64,000 nt of DNA from positions 363,755,168 through 363,819,167 of the forward strand of contig CM048744.1 of NCBI GenBank assembly GCA_026315105.1. Reading direction: 5' to 3'. Positions 1 through 10,119 of this stretch are shown in pieces; the first letter of the stretch is position 1, and each line of letters starts with the position of its first letter. The stretch is from Locusta migratoria. Its lineage: Eukaryota; Arthropoda; Insecta; Orthoptera; Acrididae. The position numbers were made by a program, and so were the translations under genes. The notes beneath the pieces were generated by a model. That model did no database searches and was not told the origin of the DNA. It saw only the letters and a list, made by a program, of their open reading frames with translations.

Positions 1-378
1 TAAAATGGATAGTTACTTCATTAGATTAAACTAAACAAATCTGTCTAATTAAATTAATATTCTAAAAATTCAGGTAGATGAAAATGAGTGTTATGTTGTA
101 AGCTACACTGGGACCAAATTTTCAAAACTTAAAAATAAATCATAATAAATAAATACACAGGAGTTTGAAACTGTGGGGGTAAACAAGGAATTCAGTTTTT
201 TGAATAAAATAAATAAAATGCTAGGTCTACATTTAAGGTTTTTTGTTTTTTTGTAATGGAGGAATGGGACAGCCAATGTGTGAGTTGATGGAAAACTTAG
301 GTAATTGACTGTACTATGAGGAAATGTATGAAGAGACTCTAACTGACAGGGTAGGAGGTAATGTGACTCAGGGATGAA
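1..378. other. AT-rich stretch, nothing recognised
   Basis: No coding, tRNA-like or terminal-repeat signal seen. It lies downstream (on the minus strand) of the Penelope-like remnant and may be that element's 3' flank. Confidence 0.5.
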
Positions 379-1045
379 TTAAGTGAAATCTAATAGGGGT
401 GAACTGTTTAGTTGTGTTTGATCATTTAATACTAGATCAGGGCTATGGGTTAGGTGTTTATTGATTTCAAGAGCTTCCAATAAGTTAAGTTTTTGGCCCT
501 TGTTTGCTAAGTGAAGGACTTGAAACAGTGGCTGGTATCTACGGCCCTCACTCAGTACATGCTCAGCAAATGTGGACTCCTGATTCTGTAGTCTCCAGCT
601 AGTCTAGTTGCTTTGCTTCTGCCTGACTGACCAATATAAAACTTATTGCAATCTTTACAAGTAATTTTATATACACCACTGTTGTTTAGTAAAGGAGTCT
701 TGTCTTTGCTATTAAAGATGCACTGAGCCATGGTGTTTTTCATGTAGTAGGAAACCCTGTAGTTGCAGGATTTTAGGGGCTTAGATACTTGTTGTGACAT
801 TTGTCCTATGTATGGTATTGTACACCATTTCCTGTATTCATTGGAGTGGAAGTCAGAGGGAGCATAGAGGAGAGGTATAGTTTTCTTCTTTTGTTTTTTG
901 TGCAAAATTCCATCAATCAGGGCTGGATTGTATCCATTGGTTGTGGCAATAAATTTTATGGTGTCTAATTCTGATCTGAAATTATCTTTAGACATAGGAA
1001 CAGATATGAGGCGATGCACCATGGACTGGAAAGTTGAGTGTTTGT
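379..1045 (-). mobile_element. Penelope-like element remnant, GIY-YIG endonuclease region
   Basis: The minus strand encodes the end of a Penelope-like retroelement polyprotein. Reading down from about 1,045 come the MVHRL segment with a following NGY motif typical of the stretch after the reverse transcriptase, then a GIY-YIG nuclease core (GVYKI at about 664-685, then FYIGQSGRS). After a frameshift near 590-600 the frame continues with a TFAEH block, a Leu-rich helix with a conserved Glu (LLEALEI) and a stop at 379-381. In this family the nuclease nicks target DNA for reverse transcription. The reverse transcriptase itself is not recognisable upstream and an in-frame stop lies before MVHRL, so the copy is truncated and dead. 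Family assignment is firm from motif order; the exact clade is not. Confidence 0.85.
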
Positions 1046-1434
1046 ATCCTTGTTAGTGGAATTTTCTTATCTACTGTGACAAATACACCACCTCCATTAC
1101 CTGATAGCTTACCCTTTCGATATACACTTAAATTGGTCCCAAAATTTCGGGTTTTAAGATTTCAAGCTGTGGCACTTTCCTGAGAATGATCAGACAGTTA
1201 ACTACAAGGTTTTACCTGTGGCGTCAGTCCCAGTTCACAGTACTCAACTCACTTTTTTTTCCTTGCAGATGACCAGATTGTACTGACACATACGGAGGAC
1301 AACATTTAGCAAGTGTTATGGTCCTTCAGTATAACTTAAAATCAAAGTAATCTAACCATATCACGAAGAAGACAAACGTTATAGGCTACTAGGGAAATAT
1401 ATACGATCCAGTTGTTCAAAGTAGATGATCCCTG

Positions 1435-1437
<3 letters not shown>
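1046..1437. other. Unassigned stretch
   Basis: May contain decayed upstream sequence of the Penelope-like remnant. No clear reading frame or terminal repeat seen. Confidence 0.4.

Positions 1438-1480
<43 letters not shown>
1438..1480. repeat. Poly(A) tract, about 43 bp
   Basis: Uninterrupted run of A lying about 20 bp from the 3' end of the neighbouring minus-strand RTE fragment. On that strand it reads as poly(T), so it is not that element's tail. Confidence 0.95.
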
Positions 1481-1483
<3 letters not shown>

Positions 1484-1499
1484 TTTTTTTACAATGTTG

Positions 1500-2470
1500 T
1501 TATGGTCTTCGGTACGGATATTGGTTTGATGCAGCTCTCTACCCTACTCTATCCTGAGCAAGCCTCTTCATCTCCTCATAAGAACGGCTACCAACATCCA
1601 TTTCAATCTGCTTACTATATTCATCTCTTTGTCTCCCTCTGAGATTTTTTCCCCACACACTTCCCTCCATTCCTCGATGTCTAAGAATATGTCCTACCAA
1701 TCGATGCCTTCTTTTAGTCAAGGTATGCCAAAAATTCCTTTTCTCCCCAATTCTGTTCAGTACCTCTTCATTAGTTACGCGATCTACCCACCTAATCTTC
1801 AGCATTCTTCTGTAGCACCACATTTCAAAAACCTCTTTCCTTTTCCTGTCTTAACTATATAACGTCCAACTTTCACTGCCGTACAAGGCAACACTCCACA
1901 CAAATGCCTTCAGAAATGACTTTCTTACACTTAAATTAATATCCGATGTTAGTAATTTTTTTTTCAAAACCTCTTTTTTTTTTTTTTTTTTTTTTTTTTC
2001 AATTGCCATTCTGCATTTTATATCCTTGTACAGCGATCGTCGAATGCTGTTTTACTACCCAAGTAACAAATTCCTAATGACATCCTTCTAAGTAGTCCCC
2101 GCCTGGAGAACCGAATGGGGCACTATTTTACCTCCGGTATACCTCACCCGAAAGGTTGCCATCATCCATACAGGGGAGCTGCATGTCCTCAGGAAAAGTA
2201 ACGACTGTAGTTTCCCCTTGCTTTCAGCCGTTCGCAGTAACTGCATGGCAAAGCCATGTTAGCTGATGTTACGGGGCCAGCTCAGTCAATCATCCAGACT
2301 GTTGTTTCTGTAACTACTGAAAAGGCTGCTGCCAATCTTCAGGAACCACACGTTTGTCTGGCCTCTCCAAAGATACCCTTCCGCTGTGGTTGCTCCTACG
2401 GTACAATTTTCCGTATAGTTGATGCACGCAACCCATCCCACCTCGGCAATGTCTGTGATTCATGGGGGTG
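1500..2470 (-). mobile_element. RTE LINE copy with large internal deletion
   Basis: Minus-strand relative of the intact RTE at 10,120-13,258. It starts near 2,470 with the same leader (CCCCCATGAATCACAG), runs through the 5' UTR and the first about 30 codons (the VKYSGGKIVPHSD counterpart near 2,085-2,160), then jumps near 2,068 directly to the counterpart of the reverse transcriptase motif E region (CYLGSKI). It continues through the C-terminal domain (MWCYRRMLKIRW, HILRHRG) to the shared 3' end. About 2.3 kb covering the endonuclease and polymerase core is missing. The coding remnant carries frameshifts and an expanded poly(A) run, so no protein is expected. Confidence 0.88.
1974..1999. repeat. 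Poly(T) tract inside the RTE copy
   Basis: About 26 T, corresponding on the minus strand to an expansion of the A-rich GGAAGAAAAG stretch of the intact RTE. It disrupts the frame. Confidence 0.9.
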
Positions 2471-3045
2471 CATGTGACGCAATTAACTAACCACAACGAA
2501 TGGATCTAATTTTAATTGTACATTCTTTAGATATTTATTCAGAATAATATCAAGTTATACCTGAAACGCCGTGATTTTTAGGTACCAAAGAACGAATTAC
2601 GCAGATGGCCACTTCTGTAATTTCTGGTCAAGTCAAATCGTCGAAATTTTTCCCATATTTTCGTAGGCTGATGTTCTCGGGGATCTTGAAACTATTTCCG
2701 ATATCACTATCCTTTGTCAAGATCTAGACGTCAAAGTTAACGTACCAAGGCTTAAGTGTTGTTTTAACCGACGTAGTGAACACACGGCAAGATTTATGCG
2801 GTCATGGCAAGGATTCGGAGCACTCAAACTGTGTTTTAGTCGGAATTTTTTGATCAGCAAAATTTTATGACACACTGTCTCTGTATAACTGGCACTTCTC
2901 AACCAAAACATGATGTCTTGACTTGGAAATCATGCGATGGTGCCACTAGGTGTAAAGTGAAACTGAGTCGGAAGTTGGACGATTTTGCGTTAACCTTATA
3001 TAACACATATTTGTTCTTTATATGTGTCAAAGTATATAAATAAAC
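2471..3045. other. Unassigned stretch
   Basis: No gene or repeat recognised. A minus-strand open frame at 2,717-2,911 has no family features and is probably chance. Confidence 0.4.
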
Positions 3046-3690
3046 TTAGATTTGATTAGATTAATACTTGTTCCATAGATCATGAATGCGACACTTCGTA
3101 ATGATGTGGAACGTGTCAGTTAAATGAAATGTTTCTATACATAATATTACATGACACTCAATACTTGGATATTTTATTTTTATTTTCTTCATTTTTATAA
3201 TTTTTTTTTTCCTAAAGTATTAACTTTTATCAAGAAATTCATCTAATGTGCAGAAGGAATTGCCATTCAGAAATTCTCTTAATTTATTTTTAAATGCTAG
3301 TTGGATATCAGTCAGAATTTTGATACTACTTGGTAAGTGACCAAAGACTTTTGTGGCAGAATAATTAACCCCTTTCTGTGACAGAGCTAAATTTAACTTT
3401 GAATAGTATAGGTCACCCTTTCTCCTAGTGTTGTAGCTATGCACACTGCTATTGCATTTGAAGTCAGTTGGATTATTAATAAAAATTCATAAGTGAATAT
3501 ATTTATTGTGAAACTACTGAGAAGATTCCTAGATCCTTAAATAAATGTCTGCAGGATGATCTTGGGTGGGCTCCAGCAATTATTCTAATGACCCACTTTT
3601 AGGCATTTCTTACTAAATGATGAATTACCCCAGAATATGATGCCATAAGAAAGCAGAGAATGAAAATAGGCATAGGCAATGGAAACAGGG
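3046..3690 (-). mobile_element. Jockey/CR1-type LINE, C-terminal domain and 3' UTR
   Basis: The minus strand reads an AYFHSLLSYGIIFWG segment at about 3,600-3,690, the post-polymerase domain of Jockey/CR1-like LINEs. A decayed stretch follows, then a frame at 3,220-3,444 with HSYNTRRKGDLY and a final LDEF-type end before a stop. The 3' UTR has a run ending in AATCTAATC-like repeats near 3,050, a plausible LINE tail. Several stops are present. Together with the next two entries it forms one element whose middle is inverted. Confidence 0.8.
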
Positions 3691-4277
3691 CAACCAAGAA
3701 CAGAGAAAGACAGCATTACCATCAAAGTTAATGAAAAAATTACAAACAAAAAGTCAGAAGTTGAAAACAGTTTTAATAATTATTTTTTAAATGTTGTGGA
3801 GAATATAGGATCCAAATGGTTTTTAGAAGAATCTAGGCAGTTAATGGAACAGGGTGTACCTAGACAGTTTGATACAATGGAAATCCCACCCACCTCTCAA
3901 TCGGAAATTAGGAAATTAATAAACTCTCTCGAGAGTAAAAGTTCTCATGGCATTGATGGCATATCCAGCAGGGTATTAAAAGCCTTTTTCCCAAGAAATA
4001 TGTAGGATTCTTAGCCACATTTGTAATAGCTCACTGAAGCAGGGTATTTTCCCCGAAAGACTGAAATATTCTATTGTCAAACCACTTCATAAAAAAGGTG
4101 ATACGTTGGATGTCAACAACTACCGCCCAATCTCACTTCTGACCACTCTATCAAAAATTCTTGAAAAAGTAACGTATTCCAGAGTAGCTTCATATATTAA
4201 TAAAAATAAATTTCTAACAAAATGTCAGTTTGGTTTCCAGGAAGGCTTAGCAACAGAAAATGCAATACATATTCCAG
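3681..4277 (+). mobile_element. Same LINE: inverted segment with linker and N-terminal reverse transcriptase
   Basis: Two plus-strand frames (3,679-4,005 and about 4,015-4,280) encode an ETG...KDSI linker, SHGIDGISSRVLK (the finger region before the polymerase core), NNYRPISLL and QFGFQEG motifs, ending around NAIH. These are consecutive in Jockey/CR1-like reverse transcriptases. The catalytic motifs with the Asp triad are absent. The segment begins exactly where the minus-strand linker at 4,278 leaves off (KTIWNI, then ETG), so it is an inverted piece of the surrounding element, not a separate insertion. Confidence 0.82.
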
Positions 4278-4880
4278 ATTGTTTTAATTTTATTATTGGA
4301 TGTACTAATCTAAGACATGATGCACATGCTTTTGGACTTTTTAATAACTTTCCTTAATACAGAGCAGTAGTTTTTATAATAGTTGAATATTTCTGGGTCA
4401 CTACTCGTTCTTGCTGTCAGATACAGTTCCCTTTTCCCGTTACAAGATATTTTTATACCTTTGGTGAGCCATGGTTTTTGTTTGGTTCCTTACAATTAAA
4501 TTTGACTAATTTCTTCGGGAAACAGTTATCAAATACCCTTACAAAAGTATCATGAAATAAGTTGTATTTTAAATTAGCATCAGGTTCCTTGTACACTTCA
4601 TCCCAATCTAATTTCCGTGAAATTTCTAATTGTCGACTCATTAATTGTACGAATAACTTTGGAGGACTGATTCAAATTACTGAAAGGAGCTATATCATAT
4701 AATGCAACTAGCTGTGCACCACGATCAGAAAGACCATTCTCAACAGGACATGCACTAATGTTGTTAAACCTATCTTGGTCTATAAAAAAAAGTCTATCAA
4801 TGTGCTGCTGTTCTTTACTACCCGAGTAGGAAAATCAATAACAGATGTCAAATTGAAAGAACCGAGTAAGACTTCCAGGT
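4278..4880 (-). mobile_element. Same LINE: endonuclease C-terminus and linker
   Basis: Minus-strand coding remnant. Around 4,730-4,880 it encodes the end of an apurinic-type endonuclease (SVIDFPTRV, then GLSDRGAQL). The usual SDH catalytic triplet reads SDR, a CAT to CGT change that would impair the nuclease. A linker follows with DPEIFNYYK and a KTIWNI end at the inversion breakpoint. Truncated at the 5' side near 4,880. Confidence 0.8.
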
Positions 4881-4942
4881 CATTCTTCTTATTACACTCT
4901 TACTTATTACACTTATTACTTATTACACTTCAAAACCTTCCT
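4881..4942. repeat. Short tandem array of TTACTTATTACAC-like units
   Basis: Four or so imperfect copies of a 10-13 bp unit between the LINE and the RTE copy. Confidence 0.75.
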
Positions 4943-7242
4943 GTTCTACCCACCTAATCTTCAGCATTCATCTGTAGAAACACATTTCAAAAGCCTCTAT
5001 CCTTTTCCTGTCTATACTATTTATCGTCCAAGTTTCACTCCGTAGAAGGCAACACTCCACAGAAATGCCTTCAAAAAGGACTTCCCAACACTTAAATTAA
5101 TATTGGATGTTAGGAAATTTCTCTTTTTCAAAAACTCTTTTCTTCCCATTGCCATACTGCATTTTATATCCTCTGTACTGCGACCGTCACATATTATTTT
5201 ATTGCCCGAGTAACAGATCTCACCTACCGCCTTTATTGATCCGTTAATTAATCTAATTACTTCAGCATCGCCTGGTTTTCTATGTCTGCATTCCATTATC
5301 CTTGTTTTGCTCTTGTTAATGTTCATCTTTTGCGCTCCTTTCAACACACTGTCCATTCCGTACAGCTGCTCTTCTAGGTCGTTTGCTGCCCCTGAGAGAA
5401 TTACAATTTCATTGGCAACACGCAATGTTTTTATTTCTTCACCCTGAGCTTGTATTCCTTCTTTATTTTCTCTTTACTTTCCTTCACAGCTTGCTCAATG
5501 TACAAACTGAATAACTTTGGAGAAAGGCTACAACCTTCCCAATCACAGCGTCCCTTTCATGCCCTCCAACTCTAACAACATATGTTTGGTTAATGTATAA
5601 GCTGTAAATAATCTTCCGTTCCCTATATTTTACTCTCGCTTGCTTCAGAATTTGCAAGAGTGTATTGCAGTCAATACTGCCAAAAGCTTTCTCCAAATCT
5701 ACAAAAACTAGAGATGTAGGTTTTCCTTTCCTGAGTCTAAGATAAGTCGTAAGGTGAGTATTGCCTCCTGTGTTCCTACATTTCTCCTGAATCCGAACTG
5801 ATCTTCCCCGAGGTCATTATCAGCCTTTCTATCCTTTTGTAAATAATTCGTGTTAATAATTTCCAACTATGACTTATTAAACTAATTGGTCTGTAATTTT
5901 CACACCTGTCTGCGCCTGTTTTCTTTGGAATGACCATTATTACATTTTTCTTAAAGTCTGGTGGTATTTCGCCTGTGTCATACATCTTACTCACCAGGTG
6001 AAATAGTTTTGTCATGGCTGATTCTCCCAGAGACATCAATAACTCTGATGGAAGTCATCTACTCTAGGGACCTTGTTTTGACTTAGGTCTTTCAGTGCTC
6101 TGTCAAATTCATCTCGTAGTATAGTATCTCTTATTTCATCTCCATATACTTCCTCTTCCCTTCCTACAATTTTGTCTCTAAGTTCATATCCTTTGTAGAT
6201 CCCCTCTATATACTCTTTCTACCTTTCATATTTCCCTTCTTTACCCAGAACTGGTTTTCCGTCTGAGTTCTTGGTATTCATACAGCTATTTTTCTTCTCT
6301 CAAAATGTCTCTTTTATTTCCCTGTAGGCGGTATCTATTTTTTCGCTAGTTATACATTCTTCTACAGATTTGCATTTGGCTTGTGGCCACTCCTTCTTAG
6401 CCCTTTTGAACTTCCTGTCAATGTCAATTCTTAGTCGTCTGTACTCCGTTTTACCTGCTTCATTAACTTTATCTTCTCCTTTCGTCTTTGAAATATAGTA
6501 TTTCCTGTGATACCCAAGGCTGTTTTGGGTCTTCCCTTGCTACCTATTTGGTCCTCTGCTGCCTTGACCATTTCATGTCTGAAAGTTACTCATTCTTCTT
6601 CTAATGTTTTATTTCCCCCCATTTCTGTCAATTGTTACCTATATCTCCCTCTGAAATTCTCAAGAACATCGAATTCCTTCAATTTATCCAGGTCCCATCA
6701 CCTTATATTCCTACCTTACTGTAGTTTCTTCAGTTTCAGTCTACAGTTCATAACCAATATGGTCAGAGTGTACATCTACACGTGGATATGACTCACAGTT
6801 TAAAACCTGGTTCCGACATCTATGTCTTACCATTATAAAATCTATCTGGTACCTTCCATTGTCTCCTGGTCTCTTCCGCGTATACAATCTTCTTTCATGA
6901 TTCTTGAACCAAATGTTTGTTATGATTAATTTATGTTCCGTTCAAAATTATACCAGACGGCCTCCTCTTTCACTCCTTTTGCCCAGTCCATAATCACCTC
7001 TTATTTTTCCTTCTCTTCCTTTTTCCTACAACAGAATGTATGTCAAAGCCACATTAGCTGTCGTTATTTGCCCAGATCAGCCAACCATCGAAACTGTTGC
7101 AGGTGCAACTACTGAAAGGCTGCTGCCCCTCTTCAGGGACCACAGGTTTGTCTGGCCTCTCCACAGATACACCTCCGCTGTGGTTGTACCTACGGTACGG
7201 CCACCCCACCTCGGCAGTGTCTGTGGTTCATGGTTGGGGAGG
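4943..7242 (-). mobile_element. RTE LINE copy, decayed and internally deleted
   Basis: Minus-strand relative of the intact RTE. Recognisable pieces from 3' to 5' are the post-polymerase domain (4,943-5,170), the INKSKTRIMEC motif D region, an FGSIDCNTLLQ piece at motif A, PKKTGADRCENYRPISLISH near 5,880-5,940, the linker (6,060-6,700) and the end of the endonuclease (6,730-7,030). The 5' UTR at 7,033-7,242 then joins directly, so roughly the first 180 codons are missing. The 3' end is truncated relative to the intact copy at a GGTGGGTAGA point. Many frameshifts and stops; no product expected. Confidence 0.88.
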
Positions 7243-7289
7243 GGGTGACAGAATTGTAGTGGGAAAAATAAGATTAAGCTACATTAAAA

Positions 7290-7480
7290 TATTACAAAAA
7301 GTACAGTAGGATAAGGAAAGAGCAGCACGTTTTAGGTAAAATAGGTCAACACGATATAGAAAGGAATAGGATGACCATCTACTAAAAATGGATCAAAGCA
7401 GGATACCAAGGGAAACCTCCGACTACAGACTCAACAGTACAAGAAGAATAGGAAGACCACGAAGTCATGGTTACCTTTCA
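7290..7480 (+). mobile_element. Fragment of a different non-LTR retrotransposon C-terminus
   Basis: A short plus-strand frame reads MDQSRIPRETSDYR followed by RRIGRPRS, the pattern (RIPR...GRxRGRPR) found near the end of many RTE/CR1-like polyproteins. It is not collinear with the RTE family above. The assignment rests on one motif. Confidence 0.45.
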
Positions 7481-7900
7481 ATTACTTTGTTTCCGAAGTA
7501 GGCAAACATGTCTACCCCGATAATTAATGATGACGGAAACAGTTTGCTACCAGGTTTCCTATGCAGTTATCTGTTCTGTATCTGCTTTGTATATGAATAA
7601 AAGAAAATTCCCTCACTTTAGATATCCAGGGACCTATCGGAAGCTGCTTGTTTTTGAGCCTAGGCAAAAGGCAGAGCGCACGATGAAATGAATTTCACAA
7701 GGGAAATAAAACTCTGAATACTTAAGGTGTGGCTTCCATTGATTGCCACTGACAAGATTACAAAGTTTCTCTTTTCGTGCTGTGCTTGAAAAACTTCATT
7801 TTTGAGACGTATTCGAGAAGTTTCAGGCGTTAAGGAATCTATAAGTAGGTGAATACTTCTAAATTATTGACACCACAACTGCGTAATAACTTTGTTAATT
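7481..7900. other. Unassigned stretch
   Basis: Nothing recognised. Confidence 0.4.
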
Positions 7901-9000
7901 TTTAATGAAAAGTGAATATCGAATTCTGTAAATTTATCGGCAGATGGGGTCATGAAATTATAGGCCCTATACGATGCCCGAAAGAACAAACTTGTCAATA
8001 AAACAAATTGAAACTGACTATGAATTTACAGGCTTCTAGACGTGTTTTAAAGTAGCTGTAAGCGGCATGCATTTCAATGTCCATTTTAGAATGCAACTTT
8101 GCATCAAAATTTCATATCAATTATCAATCGCTCAAGAACTTTCCGATATTTGCTATTATGTACAAACGAAAATGTAAATGTTTTTAATCGCAAATCTCCG
8201 AAAGTTATTGACCGATTGCTTTGAAATTTTAGTACAGCGTTGCATTGGAATACACCCATAGATTTATCAAGGATAATAGAATCTTTGGTGATGGCCTGGA
8301 TAAGAAATTATGCACTCCGCCATTTTAGTCCTCGACACAGGGTATTGAAGGAGAAAGCCGCATTTTGGGTACAAAAACATGGTTCCCTGCTTCCAGCCAT
8401 TGCTTGTTCTCAGCATTGGTAACGCGATCTCCCTTTCCTCGAACCTTCTTGGGCTTCGTGTACTTCTTTAATAACGCGTTTGCGAAATGCGTTTCAAACA
8501 GCTTTAGTAGTAAATAAGTAATAAAACAAAACGTCATGCAGCTTTTCACGTGTCTCGAGCATATCAATTTTCATAATCAATCTCCTGAAACTTTTCTGTA
8601 TGTCCTCTATGTGTTCATAAGCCATTCATTTGATTGCCATGAAATTTTGGTGAACTGTTCACCGTACGCTCGCGAACGCTCCTGACCTAAAAACAAAAGA
8701 GTACGTCACATAGCTCAGGAGATATGACGTCATAAATAATGAGAGGCTACCGCGTTAGAATACCCAGATTTATGCGTCAGTATTGGAAAATGGGAGTAGT
8801 TAGGGACCTGCAACAAAGTTTGCATGTAATTTCGGATGTTTATGAAGCGTTTTGTAACTGACCCCCTACAAAATGAGGAAACGAAAAGAAATCTACCGCT
8901 CACAACAGTTTCGCTGTAGATGCCGTAAAACTGTCACGTCAGGCATGACCTTGTATCAAATAAAGTTCGCATACAGATTTGCATGTCACTGTTTATTTTT
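7901..9000. repeat. Probable repeat related to the Helitron-like sequence at 16.6 kb
   Basis: The stretch at 8,708-8,743 (CACATAGCTCAGGAGATATG and following) matches 16,746-16,782 closely over about 36 bp. Both lie in similar AT-rich text with ACCGATT...TTTGAAATTTT-like phrases. No ends are defined, so this is only a shared-sequence call. Confidence 0.45.
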
Positions 9001-9057
9001 GCCTGCAAGTCTCTCTTAATTTTCTTGCATCCAAAATTAAGCAATCTGTTTTCTTAA

Positions 9058-9882
9058 TCTCTATACAAAAGTGAAAAGACACTCACTCACTGACTAAACA
9101 AGAAATCTCGAAAACTACTTCACCTATGAAGCTGAAATTTGGCAGGAATGTAGTTTATAAGTAGAAAATGTCTACTAAGAAAGTATTTTGTGATAGGTGC
9201 ATGGCGGAGCATACTTGTCCTACAGACTCACGAAATCTACAGTTTCATTCCGATCTTCACGAAATTTCGCACGCTTGACCTTCGAAACAAGAGGAATGTT
9301 ACGGTCTATCTTAAGTTTCATACGGTGCCTGGAGGAAGGTACTTCGCAACATAAAAATGGATCCCTCAATACCTTGGTCGCACCATATTTTGAGAACGGC
9401 TCGACCGATTTCACAGATCCTTTTTTTGTTGTTTCTGTTATTCTCAGAATAATGGTTGTATGAAATAAAACTGGAATATTTGAGAACAACAAAGTGCATT
9501 TTTTAGTGTAGCCCTGCGTTTCTGTTGAATAGAAATCTATAGTTTTGTTCATATATTGATGAAATTTTGCACACTCTACCTTAAAAACAAGAGGAATGTC
9601 ACTGTCTGACATTTGGTGCATGGTGGAGGGTACTTAACTTACGGAATTTTACAAAATGCATAGTTTTGGTCCAATAGTAAGATCACTGGGTACATAAATG
9701 TTTGTATGGTAGCCTACATGACAGAGGGTACCTTGAAGAAAACATTGCCGAGAGAGGGAAAGGTGGAAACGAACAGAAAGATGGGAGAGAAACGGGTGGA
9801 TGCAGATAGAGGGGGGATGGGGATATGGACTGTGAGAGTGTAGGATAAGTAAACACCAGGGCAACGCCGGGTTTACAGCTAG
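9058..9882 (+). mobile_element. Non-autonomous Helitron
   Basis: Starts with TCTCTATACAAAAGTG right after an A and ends with a GC-rich hairpin (CCAGGGCAACGCCGGG) followed by TTTACAGCTAG and then T. This matches the 5' TC, 3' hairpin plus CTAG, and A/T insertion site of Helitrons. There are no terminal inverted repeats, no flanking duplication and no replicase/helicase ORF. Inside, two similar blocks (around 9,190-9,360 and 9,500-9,640: TTCGCACGCT/TTGCACACTC, AAACAAGAGGAATGT twice, CATGGCGGAG/CATGGTGGAG) look like an internal duplication. Confidence 0.75.
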
Positions 9883-10119
9883 TATTGATATAAATTTGCC
9901 GGCACCTTTTGTCATATATGTGCATGCTGTACTGGCATGTAAAATATGTTAGGAATTGAGTTTGTAGCGATAACTGACACGGCAGTTATATGGTTCGTAC
10001 AGTGAAAATGTGGCAGGAAATAACTTTTTTCCTTACATCATTTTGCTAGGGGTGTCAGCGAGAAAAACTTTCACAAAAGTTTGAAATTTTGTGTAAAGTT
10101 CGTTATTTGTCGCTGAATA

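Noticed and set aside
7036..7309. Two overlapping 70-residue plus-strand frames
   Set aside because: They are antisense readings of the RTE 5' UTR; similar frames appear in the other copies.
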